Below, piece by piece: positions 8,021 to 14,515 of a stretch of DNA of 64,000 nt. The notes under the pieces were generated by a model. That model was given only the letters and a program-made list of their open reading frames with translations. It had not been told where the DNA came from and did no database searches. The first letter of the stretch is position 1. Every line of letters starts with the position of its first letter. The position numbers and the translations under genes were made by a program. Source of the stretch: Prevotella sp. (GTDB lineage Bacteria > Bacteroidota > Bacteroidia > Bacteroidales > Bacteroidaceae); assembly GCA_017524385.1 (NCBI GenBank), contig JAFWSS010000034.1, positions 22,075-86,074 of the forward strand. The letters are read 5' to 3'.

Positions 8021-8395
8021 TTAGATTTGTCTTTTGGGGCCACGTTTTTCGGGGAATTTGATGCGGAATTGGAGATGGTTTCGCACAAACGGGTCACGAT
8101 ACCGGCTCATGTCCTGTGTCCTGATGGGGAGTTCCCCGAAATAAGGATTGTCCATCCATCTTTCCCAATCCTGGTCACACGGCCTTTTCAATGGGTGCTT
8201 TGAATCATGATCAGATGCCTTGCTTCTAGCCGCCCTGACACTCATAGCATATTCCGTGCCGAGACATACCAGAATGGCTTGCGAGCCGTTTCCTTGCCTT
8301 TCCTCTTTCGGGATTTCTCCCAACAGAGGACAGCAGAAGCAACAGTCTGGTTTGTCACCCGGCAATTTCACTTTTATGAAGCATTTCTTTGGCAT
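8021..8395 (-). CDS. Cysteine-rich small protein of the mobile element (124 aa)
   Basis: The N-terminal region KPDCCFCCPLLG has four closely spaced Cys plus another Cys in ILVCLGTEYAM and one in PLKRPCDQDW, suggesting a small metal-binding fold. The C-terminus is basic (FRIKFPEKRGPKRQI). I do not recognise a named family. It lies 54 bp upstream of the tape measure gene, so it could be a tail-assembly accessory (inference from position). Confidence 0.65.
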   Translation of the reverse strand: MPKKCFIKVKLPGDKPDCCFCCPLLGEIPKEERQGNGSQAILVCLGTEYAMSVRAARSKASDHDSKHPLKRPCDQDWERWMDNPYFGELPIRTQDMSRYRDPFVRNHLQFRIKFPEKRGPKRQI

Positions 8396-8649
8396 ACTCC
8401 AAAATTATTTTTTTATTCGTGGGTTTTTTGCTTGGTCGGTTGTCAGTTTTCCTTTTTGCAGCTGCCCAAGTGGGAATGGGAAAAATGAAACTTCTGAAAC
8501 CTTTGTGGCTACTCTTGCAAGGGCAGGGGGATTTGGATGCACACCCCCTCCCTCCGGCCTTAATGGCGTGGCGGGGATTTTACCCCTGTCTTCATAGCCT
8601 GACATATGGCCTCAAAGCCATTTCAAGCCCGAAAGGCACGATGACTTGA
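8389..8649 (+). CDS. Doubtful small membrane ORF opposite to the element genes
   Basis: The first ~33 residues (FLFVGFLLGRLSVFLFAAAQ) form a convincing membrane helix with a GxxxG-like pattern, as in many small phage membrane proteins. However, it is the only plus-strand candidate inside the element, its first bases overlap the start of the minus-strand gene at 8395, and its tail overlaps the head-tail connector gene. There is no clear plus-strand promoter. It may be chance, or a holin-like gene. Confidence 0.2.
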   Translation: MAYSKIIFLFVGFLLGRLSVFLFAAAQVGMGKMKLLKPLWLLLQGQGDLDAHPLPPALMAWRGFYPCLHSLTYGLKAISSPKGTMT

Positions 8650-8885
8650 GGCTGATGGGATGTCGGTGACCTGTGCTTATAGCTTTCATCGACGATTTGC
8701 AAAGATGCTTGCTGAATCGGTTCGGGAACGCTGCCGTATTCTTCCATCAGTTGCTCATATGAGGTGTTGATGACGTTTAGCACTGTCTTTTCGGCTGCCT
8801 CGCCGTAGAAGACAAGCAAACTATTCTCACAGTCGTTATCGACGCGGACGTGACTTCTAAGGAGTTCAATGGTGAGCCAGTTCAT
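8592..8885 (-). CDS. Phage gp6-like head-tail connector protein
   Basis: 97 residues. The pattern MNWLTIELLRSHVRVD...NSLLVFYGEAAEKTVLNVIN, then PEPIQQASLQIVDESYKHR, matches the helical gp6-like head-tail connector family of HK97-like phages (known family). That protein forms the ring between portal and tail. Its start codon overlaps the preceding stop by one base (TGATG at 8883-8887), which suggests translational coupling with the 92-aa gene. In phages it normally follows the capsid gene; here there is none. Confidence 0.75.
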   Translation of the reverse strand: MNWLTIELLRSHVRVDNDCENSLLVFYGEAAEKTVLNVINTSYEQLMEEYGSVPEPIQQASLQIVDESYKHRSPTSHQPQVIVPFGLEMALRPYVRL

Positions 8886-9163
8886 CAGTCTTCATCTATT
8901 AAGTTTGCCATCTTGGAAGTCAAGGAATGCAAGAATTCTCTAGTCGTTCCGGTGATGATGTTCAAGTCATCCACATCCCTGATTTGTCTTATAGCCTCAG
9001 AGAAGCATTTGACGGTTAACGAGTCGATGACCTTCACTTGCTCATAGAGGTTCAATCGTTCGCCTTCGAATTCGGCGAGACACTTCTCGTATACACGTTG
9101 AACTCTTTCCTTGGTAATGGGTTCCAGGAAGTCAAGCGGCTGTCTGGTGTTTTGATTTTCCAT
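8885..9163 (-). CDS. Unknown helical protein coupled to the connector gene (92 aa)
   Basis: Not recognised. It is predicted to be helical, with charged residues (PITKERVQRVYEKCLAEFEG; SLTVKCFSEAIRQIRDVDDL). Its last base pair is shared with the start codon of the connector gene. The spacing and size would fit a small head-completion or regulatory protein, but that is inference. A palindrome-rich stretch (9231-9292) lies just upstream. Confidence 0.65.
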   Translation of the reverse strand: MENQNTRQPLDFLEPITKERVQRVYEKCLAEFEGERLNLYEQVKVIDSLTVKCFSEAIRQIRDVDDLNIITGTTREFLHSLTSKMANLIDED

Positions 9164-9230
9164 TTTCGTGAATTTTAAATGTTACTTTATAGACTGTCGT
9201 TTTGTATGATTTGGTATACTTATAGGGGGT

Positions 9231-9292
9231 GTCGCGTTTTGCTACATGGGGTGTAACGTTTCGTTACATGGGGTGGAGTAACTGTTGGTTAC
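9231..9292. repeat. Three spaced palindromes, related to GTAACGTTTCGTTAC
   Basis: The copies are 9231-9245 (GTCGCGTTTTGCTAC), 9253-9267 (GTAACGTTTCGTTAC, perfect 6-bp arms) and 9278-9292 (GTAACTGTTGGTTAC), at 22-25 bp spacing and separated by CATGGGGTG-like spacers. A fourth copy is at 9729-9743 (GTCGCATTTCGCTAC), and a shorter relative, AGTAACGTGTTACT, at 11401-11414. They look like operators or replication-initiator sites for an element-encoded DNA-binding protein. Confidence 0.65.
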
Positions 9293-9320
9293 CCCATCCC
9301 CTTTGTTCAAATAGAATGCT

Positions 9321-9614
9321 TTAAATATTGGGGTTGAGATGAAAATTTTTATTTTCGTCCTTGTATATGATTCCGTAAATCTGACCTGTAATGATCAGGT
9401 CGTTCAAGCGCTCCTTCGTGAATTCAGGTAGAAACCAATAGTCAAGATCAAAATAAGATGCTCCTTCATCCGTCCATGGGTACTGACTAAGCAAGGCTTT
9501 TGCTTTTAAGGCTTCTTGGTTGTTCGCCTCGTTGCTCATACGAGACAGCAGAAAGTCGACAACCTGGCCGACTGCTAGCCTCGCGACTGGTGTTTCTTTT
9601 TTTATTGTTTTCAT
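9321..9614 (-). CDS. Unknown small protein of the mobile element (97 aa)
   Basis: Not recognised. The N-terminus is basic and helical (MKTIKKETPVARLAVGQVVDFLLS). The C-terminal half has aromatic residues (ASYFDLDYWFLPEFTKERLNDLIITGQIYG). No membrane segment. A GGGGGC-GAA-GCCCCC hairpin (9644-9658) lies about 30 nt upstream and could act as an attenuator in the leader. It is the first small gene after the candidate origin. Confidence 0.6.
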   Translation of the reverse strand: MKTIKKETPVARLAVGQVVDFLLSRMSNEANNQEALKAKALLSQYPWTDEGASYFDLDYWFLPEFTKERLNDLIITGQIYGIIYKDENKNFHLNPNI

Positions 9615-9728
9615 GTTTGTTGAATTTTGTTTTTGGATTGACCGGGGGCGAAGCCCCCTCTAGAAGTATTAAAGACAAGTGATGTAATAAATTTTCTTTT
9701 TTGCTTCTTTTTTCTTTGTCGGCGTGGT

Positions 9729-9970
9729 GTCGCATTTCGCTACGTCACCGATTTGGCCATTTCCGCGGCCGTGGTGAGCCTCTTGGCGCGTGGGTGGCAT
9801 AGCTGTCCACCTGGGCGGCGTGCGCGCGAGGCCGTGTATGCCGCATGCCGACCCCGCCCCTTCCTCAAGGCGGGGGATGGCAAGGGTAGCGGTCTCTCGC
9901 GTGTGTGCGTATGCACGCGCGGGAGCGCGAAAGCTCTTTAGAGCTTCACGCCTGCGCGCTCCTGTGCGCG
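9729..9970. other. GC-rich palindromic region: candidate origin of replication of the element
   Basis: This 240-bp stretch is much more GC-rich than its AT-rich surroundings. It holds one of the GTAAC-type palindromes (9729-9743), CCCCGCC/GGCGGGG (about 9852-9877), GTGCGTATGCAC (9905-9916), and a long nested hairpin in which GGAGCGCG (9922-9929) pairs with CGCGCTCC (9955-9962) around AAGCTCTTTAGAGCTT (9931-9946). It abuts the 3' end of the RecA-fold ATPase gene and an AT-rich run (TTATTATATATATC, from about 9972). That neighbourhood is typical of a replication origin (inference). It could also act as a strong terminator. Confidence 0.45.
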
Positions 9971-9984
9971 TGTTATTATATATA

Positions 9985-11130
9985 TCAAAATGGTATTTCA
10001 TTGTCGTTTCCGAAAGTGAGGTTGAAAGAATAAAAAACGTGGTCGTTTAAAGTGTTTTTGTTTAGGACATGGTTCTCCACAGCAGCCTTGATGATTTTCT
10101 TCATCTGCTCCTTCGTAACTCCGTGTCGTTTACTAAGTTCGTCCCTTATCATCCCATATTTGAGAGATTTCCCATTTGGGAGAATGTCACGCAGCGTGTT
10201 GATGATGGGGTCGGTGAGTGCCGTGGCATCTGTCGGTGCTGCTGGAGCTCCAATAATCTTCGGTATGCCCAAGAAGCCGGCGTCATCCACTATTTCAAAC
10301 GACCATTCGTCCATATCCTTGTTGCGATTATCCGACTGTTTCACATTGAATATAACACCTGTCGAAGTTTTTTTCTTGGATGACGTGAGTGTGTCGGTCA
10401 CTTTGTTGCCCAACTCCGTCCCCAAGTGACCGCGCATCTTGCTTTCGTCGTCGTTGCCCGGTCTTGGGTTCATATGCAGCACGTTCCATATGCAGATGTT
10501 GCGCTTGGAAGCGATTGACATCATCTCACCCACGATGGATGAGGATTCCTTGTTGTCGTTGAAATCGTTCACAATGTCACGGATACCATCAATAAAGACA
10601 ATGTCTGGATTTACATCCTCAATGGCATTCTTGATGAGTTTCCATCGTTCATGATTGGCTGAATCGATATCGGTCTTCTCCACCTCACGCAACCATTGGA
10701 CGAAGAACCTATCACTCCGTTCCTTCATATCCCATCCGCAGAGCCAATGCACACGCCTGAGAATCTTTGCCGTGTTCAATTGCTCCATCTCGGTGTCGCA
10801 AAAAAGCACCACTGGTTCGTGTCCCAACCACATGATGGTCTCTTCTCTTGTGCGAAGTCCTGGAAGGTACTTTGATACTCGCTCCGTTCCTGTTCCAAGT
10901 GCAGCCGCCATCAATTGTGTCTCGACGAAGGTCTTGCCGTTTTTTTTCTGTCCGCTGAGTGCTTGGATACCACCTAATGGGGAAAAACCTACTCCGTTGT
11001 AATCGAAGAAGTAATGTGGCTCTGGGTATTCGACTGTTGGGTCAAGCCAATACGGCTGCAACGTTTGTCGCCTAATTTCTTCAGGTGTCAGAAGTGGTGG
11101 CAATGATGATTGTTTTTCTTGATTGTCCAT
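9985..11130 (-). CDS. RecA-fold (RepA-like, AAA_25-type) ATPase
   Basis: 381 residues. Walker A is G60-QKKNGKT (residues 60-67) and Walker B ends at D181 in PDIVFIDG; a later block, ICIWNVLHMNPR, fits the sensor strand. This type is related to the hexameric plasmid helicase RepA and is common in Bacteroidales mobile elements. The C-terminal ~80 residues (from about DPIINTLRDIL, with EQMKKIIKAAVENH) resemble a winged-helix domain. It probably loads at or unwinds the element's origin. The gene is 23 bp downstream of the HTH gene and is likely co-transcribed from the promoter near 11514. The adjoining GC-rich palindromes support a replication role. Confidence 0.75.
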   Translation of the reverse strand: MDNQEKQSSLPPLLTPEEIRRQTLQPYWLDPTVEYPEPHYFFDYNGVGFSPLGGIQALSGQKKNGKTFVETQLMAAALGTGTERVSKYLPGLRTREETIMWLGHEPVVLFCDTEMEQLNTAKILRRVHWLCGWDMKERSDRFFVQWLREVEKTDIDSANHERWKLIKNAIEDVNPDIVFIDGIRDIVNDFNDNKESSSIVGEMMSIASKRNICIWNVLHMNPRPGNDDESKMRGHLGTELGNKVTDTLTSSKKKTSTGVIFNVKQSDNRNKDMDEWSFEIVDDAGFLGIPKIIGAPAAPTDATALTDPIINTLRDILPNGKSLKYGMIRDELSKRHGVTKEQMKKIIKAAVENHVLNKNTLNDHVFYSFNLTFGNDNEIPF

Positions 11131-11153
11131 TTTCTTTGCATCCTGTTTAAAAG

Positions 11154-11423
11154 TTAATCATTTCCTTCCAAAAGCCTGGTGATATCCGACCCTTTCCAAA
11201 AGGTCTTGCGGCCTACCTTTACTGTCTTCAGGTATCCGGTCTTGTTCCACCTCCACAGTGTCGAGTGTGTCACATCGAGGCGCTGCATTACTTCGTCTTC
11301 ATCGAGGTAGGTTTCAGGCTGTTTTGTGTTCCTTGCAGCCTCCATGGCTTCGTCGAGAATCTCACGAACGAATTGTCGGAGTTCCTCGCCATTGATCATG
11401 AGTAACGTGTTACTTGTTGTCAT
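11154..11423 (-). CDS. Small helix-turn-helix (excisionase/MerR-like HTH) protein
   Basis: 89 residues from the start at 11423. The frame extends upstream, but the promoter (-7 box at 11514-11521) lies inside that extension, so the shorter start is preferred. An acidic N-terminal helix (ELRQFVREILDEAMEAARN) is followed by a helix-turn-helix of the HTH_17/excisionase type: TYLDEDEVMQRLDVTHSTLW, then RWNKTGYLKTVKVGRKTFW. Such proteins act as directionality factors or as transcription activators (comparable in place to AlpA of satellites). Four GGTCG repeats lie in its leader, and a near-palindrome AGTAACGTGTTACT is inside its 5' coding end, so it may regulate itself. Confidence 0.8.
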   Translation of the reverse strand: MTTSNTLLMINGEELRQFVREILDEAMEAARNTKQPETYLDEDEVMQRLDVTHSTLWRWNKTGYLKTVKVGRKTFWKGSDITRLLEGND

Positions 11424-11447
11424 TATATTAAACCCATTCCGCTTTAG

Positions 11448-11490
11448 CCGGTCGCTCTCCCGGTCGCTCATGGTCGGTCTCCTGGTCGGT
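11448..11490. repeat. Four GGTCG direct repeats in the leader of the HTH gene
   Basis: GGTCG begins at 11450, 11462, 11472 and 11484, as two CCGGTCGCT and two TGGTCGGT units. The spacing is 10-12 bp, about one helical turn, so a protein could bind cooperatively to one face of the DNA. It lies between the promoter (TACCTTTG, 11514-11521 on the minus strand) and the start codon at 11423. Confidence 0.65.
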
Positions 11491-11513
11491 GAGCATCCGC
11501 CATTTGACGGGTG

Positions 11514-11521
11514 CAAAGGTA
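11514..11521 (-). promoter_or_regulatory. -7 box of the HTH-ATPase operon promoter
   Basis: TACCTTTG on the minus strand, with a weaker TTGC at the -33 position (near 11540). The predicted start is near 11507, giving a leader of about 85 nt that contains the GGTCG repeats. Confidence 0.6.
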
Positions 11522-11544
11522 TAATTGAATGAAATTGTTTGCAA

Positions 11545-11652
11545 TATGGGCGACTATGGGCATTTTGAAAATAAAAAAGCCGCATAACTTATTGTCAGCT
11601 ATGCGGTTGCTATCGAAAACAGTCTAAATGCCCATATGGGCAACTATGGGCA
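11545..11652. repeat. Pair of 18-bp repeats flanking a terminator
   Basis: TATGGGCRACTATGGGCA occurs at 11545-11562 and 11635-11652 in the same orientation, each itself a doubled TATGGGC. An inverted TGCCCATA adjoins the second copy (11629-11636). They bracket the terminator hairpin and overlap the upstream end of the HTH promoter. Candidate binding sites for an element regulator. Confidence 0.65.
11570..11607 (-). terminator. Intrinsic terminator ending the integrase operon
   Basis: CCGCATA (11580-11586) pairs with TATGCGG (11600-11606), followed on the minus strand by GCTTTTTTATTTT. It separates integrase plus the 279-aa gene from the HTH-ATPase genes. Confidence 0.8.
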
Positions 11653-11654
11653 AA

Positions 11655-12494
11655 TCATATAATTTCGCTTAACGCATTTACAAATTTAAGATTTTTATGC
11701 TTCGTGAGGTGTTGCGCATTCATACCTAATTGCTTTTGGATTTCTTCGTAATAGGCTTCGTTGAAATATTTGTTTTTGAGGGAAACGAGGAAATTCCGAA
11801 ACTTAACTTGGCTTTGACTCTCACTATATAAAGCACTCCACTGACAATAATAAATAGCTGTTGTGAAGGTCTTAAATTCCATCTCAGGAATCACATTTTC
11901 GTTTACCAAAAATTTAAGAAGTGCTTTTGCGGGTATCTTCTTCGTTGGTGAGTATTTCCTACCATCACCAGGCTCTTGCTCGTCATTGACAGCAGTTTTT
12001 CGCCCGCCCTTGTCGCCGTTCTTGTCGGTGGTGAGTAGCGGTTCCACCTCGCCCTCTTTCGTTGATTGTGGTGCATCCTTGGCGCTTTCGGCGTCTCTTC
12101 CGTTTTCATTTTCCATCATTAAGTTGAGTCGGGCTAGGGTAACTCGTTTCATCCATGCCTTAAACCATGGAATTGCGCTTATACATAAAAAGTCGACGGC
12201 ATCGAAATCTTCCAAAATATCGGGAACATCTTTATAAAACTTTTGATAAAAATCCTTCGCCCTCTTGCAAAAACTCTTGACGATAGAAGTTTCATTCATT
12301 TTTAGAATTTGGTCGTCACTTGTCATTAACCAGAGTTCCCAGTCAGCCTCATGTAATTTAATCTCAATAAAAGCAGAATTAGCGGACTCTTGTACGTATT
12401 TGTCATCCCTATCCATAATCAGGCACATTGCCATGGCGCCCGAAACTTCTTGAAGGCAGTTCAACATCTTTATGTCGTTTTCCATAATATTCAT
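11655..12494 (-). CDS. Unknown protein coupled to the integrase (279 aa)
   Basis: Not recognised. A helical N-terminal domain (to about residue 130, with Trp-rich EADWELWLMTSDD and IPWFKAWMKRV) is joined by a charged, low-complexity linker (about 131-185) to a basic C-terminal domain (PAKALLKFLVNENVIPEMEF; LVSLKNKYFNEAYYEEIQ). Its start overlaps the integrase stop by 4 bases (ATGA at 12491-12494), so translation is probably coupled. A partner of the integrase, or an element regulator, is possible from context only. Confidence 0.65.
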   Translation of the reverse strand: MNIMENDIKMLNCLQEVSGAMAMCLIMDRDDKYVQESANSAFIEIKLHEADWELWLMTSDDQILKMNETSIVKSFCKRAKDFYQKFYKDVPDILEDFDAVDFLCISAIPWFKAWMKRVTLARLNLMMENENGRDAESAKDAPQSTKEGEVEPLLTTDKNGDKGGRKTAVNDEQEPGDGRKYSPTKKIPAKALLKFLVNENVIPEMEFKTFTTAIYYCQWSALYSESQSQVKFRNFLVSLKNKYFNEAYYEEIQKQLGMNAQHLTKHKNLKFVNALSEII

Positions 12495-14047
12495 CCTATT
12501 AAATCAATAACGTTTCTCAATGTCTCATCCTCAATTTTACGATACCTGGAGAATGCTTTGCTTCCCTCAACGTGTCCCGACATCTTGCCGATGAGGTTGG
12601 GGTCTTGCACCTTGAAGTAAGCATTTCCAATGAAGGTGCGGCGCGCCAAGTGACTGCTTGCAATGTCGGCAATGCTGACAAACTCGTTTTCACCAGTCAG
12701 GGCGTTGCGCACTTCTACCATTCGTGTTATACCGGTCATACGGAAAATAGCCTTAATGCAATCGTTGTAACGCTGTGCTGTAAGGAATGGGAATAGCCTA
12801 CCCTTTTCATCCACGCCCTTGTATTTCTCCACCAGAGCAAGTGCTTTCTCATGTAGCGGGATTCTCGCTTGCACCTGATCACGTCCAGCGTCTTTTGTCT
12901 TATGTGGTGAATAGGTGAGTATTCCGTTATCGATGTTTCTTTTGGTAAGTTTTAGAAGGTCGCCCACTCGACATCCTATAAAGCATTGAAAGATGAAAAT
13001 GTCGCGTTGCTCAATGATGGTCTTCAAAGGCATTATGGCGTTTTTTCTTTCTTCCTTGCTCATCCCCTCCCATACTTTTTCAAGATTGGTCTCTGCTATT
13101 TTGTTGCGCTCATCAATGGTTATATAAACAGGTGTTCCCAGTTTGGCTGTGCCGATGGTCACACCATCGAATGGGCGGTTTTTCATCAATCCTTGCTCAT
13201 AGAAATGGTTAAAAATAGCCTTAAACCGTGATTTCATCTTACATGCCGTGTTACCGCCTCTTTTCTCTATCTTGTCATGTCGTCGCCCTGGCTTAGTGGA
13301 TGCCGGGTAGTTTTCTAATAACTTCTTGAAAAGTTCTGGGTGGTCTTCAGCTATTTCAGCTTCATGTCGAATGTAGTCGAAAAAGTCTTCAACGTCTTCT
13401 TTGGTGATGTTTTCAAGGTCATTCCATGACCAAGTTCTTCGTGTCCTGTCTGTAGCATTGACAAAACCTTCATACCTTGCGGCCACTCTCACTAAAACCC
13501 TATAAACACGCGCATGACTTTCTGCAAGGGGTTCTGTGCGTTTGCCGTGCGGCTTGGTAATGTAGTCTTCGGCTAATTCGTAGAATGTTTTTGGCGTTTC
13601 CTTCACAGCTTCCTTTCCGGGGTGGTTGAATTCCTCAATGATGATTTTTAGCCATTCACTTGTAAGGCTATCTTTGTTTGGTGTTTCGTTGTACGCCTTT
13701 ATGACGGCAGCTTTTAATTCCTCCATCCTCGCTGCTTGTTCGTTATGATATTTCACGTCTGGGGTCTGCAATGCCTTTGCGCTCGTTACGATTATACCGT
13801 TATTTCTCAATGCCCATCCGTTCTTTTCTGCTTTATCCTTAGTCGCCTTGAAGACATTTTCGGGCAATGGTCGTTTGGGGTTCTTCGTCTTTTTGCGGTC
13901 TATGAAATACTCAAAATAATCAGGTTTCACGAAAATGCCGGTAAGTGCATATAGGTCATGACGCGAAAATCTAAGAACGAGTCTAACTTCGCTCATTCCG
14001 GTTTCTTTTTGAACCTTGTTCAATAATCTTAATTCTATTTGTGCCAT
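12491..14047 (-). CDS. int: Tyrosine recombinase (integrase)
   Basis: 518 residues. An N-terminal arm-binding part, a SAM-like core-binding domain (about 160-300) and a C-terminal catalytic domain are visible. Catalytic residues: Arg in FIGCRVGDLL (about 360), Lys in PHKTKD, His-x-x-Arg in SSHLARRTF (about 466-469), His in MSGHVEGSKAF and the nucleophile Tyr in SRYRK (about 500). It catalyses insertion into, and with a directionality factor excision from, the tRNA-fMet 3' end. The gene lies 200 bp inside attR. Its promoter (TATCTTTG at 14075-14082) is next to the arm-type sites, so binding of integrase could repress its own gene (inference). Confidence 0.95.
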   Translation of the reverse strand: MAQIELRLLNKVQKETGMSEVRLVLRFSRHDLYALTGIFVKPDYFEYFIDRKKTKNPKRPLPENVFKATKDKAEKNGWALRNNGIIVTSAKALQTPDVKYHNEQAARMEELKAAVIKAYNETPNKDSLTSEWLKIIIEEFNHPGKEAVKETPKTFYELAEDYITKPHGKRTEPLAESHARVYRVLVRVAARYEGFVNATDRTRRTWSWNDLENITKEDVEDFFDYIRHEAEIAEDHPELFKKLLENYPASTKPGRRHDKIEKRGGNTACKMKSRFKAIFNHFYEQGLMKNRPFDGVTIGTAKLGTPVYITIDERNKIAETNLEKVWEGMSKEERKNAIMPLKTIIEQRDIFIFQCFIGCRVGDLLKLTKRNIDNGILTYSPHKTKDAGRDQVQARIPLHEKALALVEKYKGVDEKGRLFPFLTAQRYNDCIKAIFRMTGITRMVEVRNALTGENEFVSIADIASSHLARRTFIGNAYFKVQDPNLIGKMSGHVEGSKAFSRYRKIEDETLRNVIDLIG

Positions 14048-14074
14048 AATTTATGTGATTGATTAAAACTTTTG

Positions 14075-14082
14075 CAAAGATA
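14075..14082 (-). promoter_or_regulatory. -7 box of the integrase promoter
   Basis: TATCTTTG on the minus strand, 28 bp upstream of the start codon at 14047; the -33 box is weak. Arm-type repeats start 30 bp further upstream. Confidence 0.55.
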
Positions 14083-14111
14083 GAAAAAGATAATAAACCA
14101 CGCAAGTATTT

Positions 14112-14151
14112 TAACCGAAAAATAACCGAAATATGCGAAATTAACCGAAAT
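14112..14151 (+). promoter_or_regulatory. Arm-type integrase sites near attR (three copies)
   Basis: TAACCGAAA at 14112-14120, 14123-14132 and 14142-14151, with a degenerate copy (ATGCGAAA) between the last two, so the spacing is about 10-11 bp. Same sequence and orientation as at 885-905. Confidence 0.65.
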
Positions 14152-14258
14152 ACTATGATATTGAGTAAAACAATGATTTTTTATTTATGAATTGATTTTT
14201 AGATAGTTATAATAAATAGTATTTTTCTTAGTATTGCAAAATTTCAAATTATGTTGCG

Positions 14259-14274
14259 CTGCCTCCGCAACCAA
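14259..14274 (+). repeat. attR core: 16-bp direct repeat
   Basis: CTGCCTCCGCAACCAA, identical to 814-829. It marks the right boundary of the element and is the displaced 3' end of the host tRNA gene. Confidence 0.9.
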
Positions 14275-14309
14275 GAATCTGTTTGCTTGACAAACAGGTT
14301 CTATTTTTT
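14275..14309 (+). terminator. Original terminator of tRNA-fMet, displaced to attR
   Basis: GAATCTGTTTG (14275-14285) pairs with CAAACAGGTTC (14291-14301), followed by TATTTTTTAT. It directly follows the att core, as expected for the pre-insertion tRNA locus. The next 200 bp (to 14515) hold no gene I can see. Confidence 0.75.
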
Positions 14310-14515
14310 ATATAATGTGAAAGCAAGAACCCCACACGGCCAATGCCATTTCATTTCACTGGCTGTTTTTGAAAAAGGGGGTCAGCGGATAAGGTCATAT
14401 GAGCAATCAATGACTTTAGGAACTCCATGGTCAGTCTATGATTTGTTATCCAAGCCAACGCCAATGACGCGATTGGGTGACGAGAAGACCACCGCCTCAA
14501 GACACATGATGAAAG

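Larger units (their letters stand above)
814..14274. mobile_element. Integrated phage-satellite-like element in tRNA-fMet (13.4 kb)
   Basis: The element is bounded by identical 16-bp att cores and has a period of 13,445 bp. It carries a tyrosine integrase next to attR, arm-type repeats at both ends, a small HTH protein, a RecA-fold ATPase beside a GC-rich palindromic region, a head-tail connector, a tape measure protein and an HK97-type prohead protease. All 14 convincing genes are on the minus strand and look intact. I could not find a terminase, portal, major capsid, tail tube, lysis gene, relaxase or conjugation gene, so it is unlikely to be self-sufficient as a phage or as a conjugative element. 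The connector - tape measure - ... - protease order differs from a normal head-to-tail phage operon. A phage satellite (inference) or a rearranged prophage remnant are the main readings. Confidence 0.85.

Noticed and set aside
8405-8605. Minus-strand frame of 66 codons between the connector and Cys-rich genes
   Set aside because: Overlaps the connector end, Pro/Gly-rich without a fold-like pattern, no ribosome site. Left as a non-coding gap.
9669-10001. Minus-strand frame of 110 codons in the GC-rich block
   Set aside because: Composition is an artefact of palindromes (Arg/Ala/Thr-rich), it overlaps the ATPase gene end, and has no family resemblance.
814-14274. Conjugative or mobilizable transposon
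   Set aside because: No relaxase, coupling protein or transfer gene was found, while phage genes are present.
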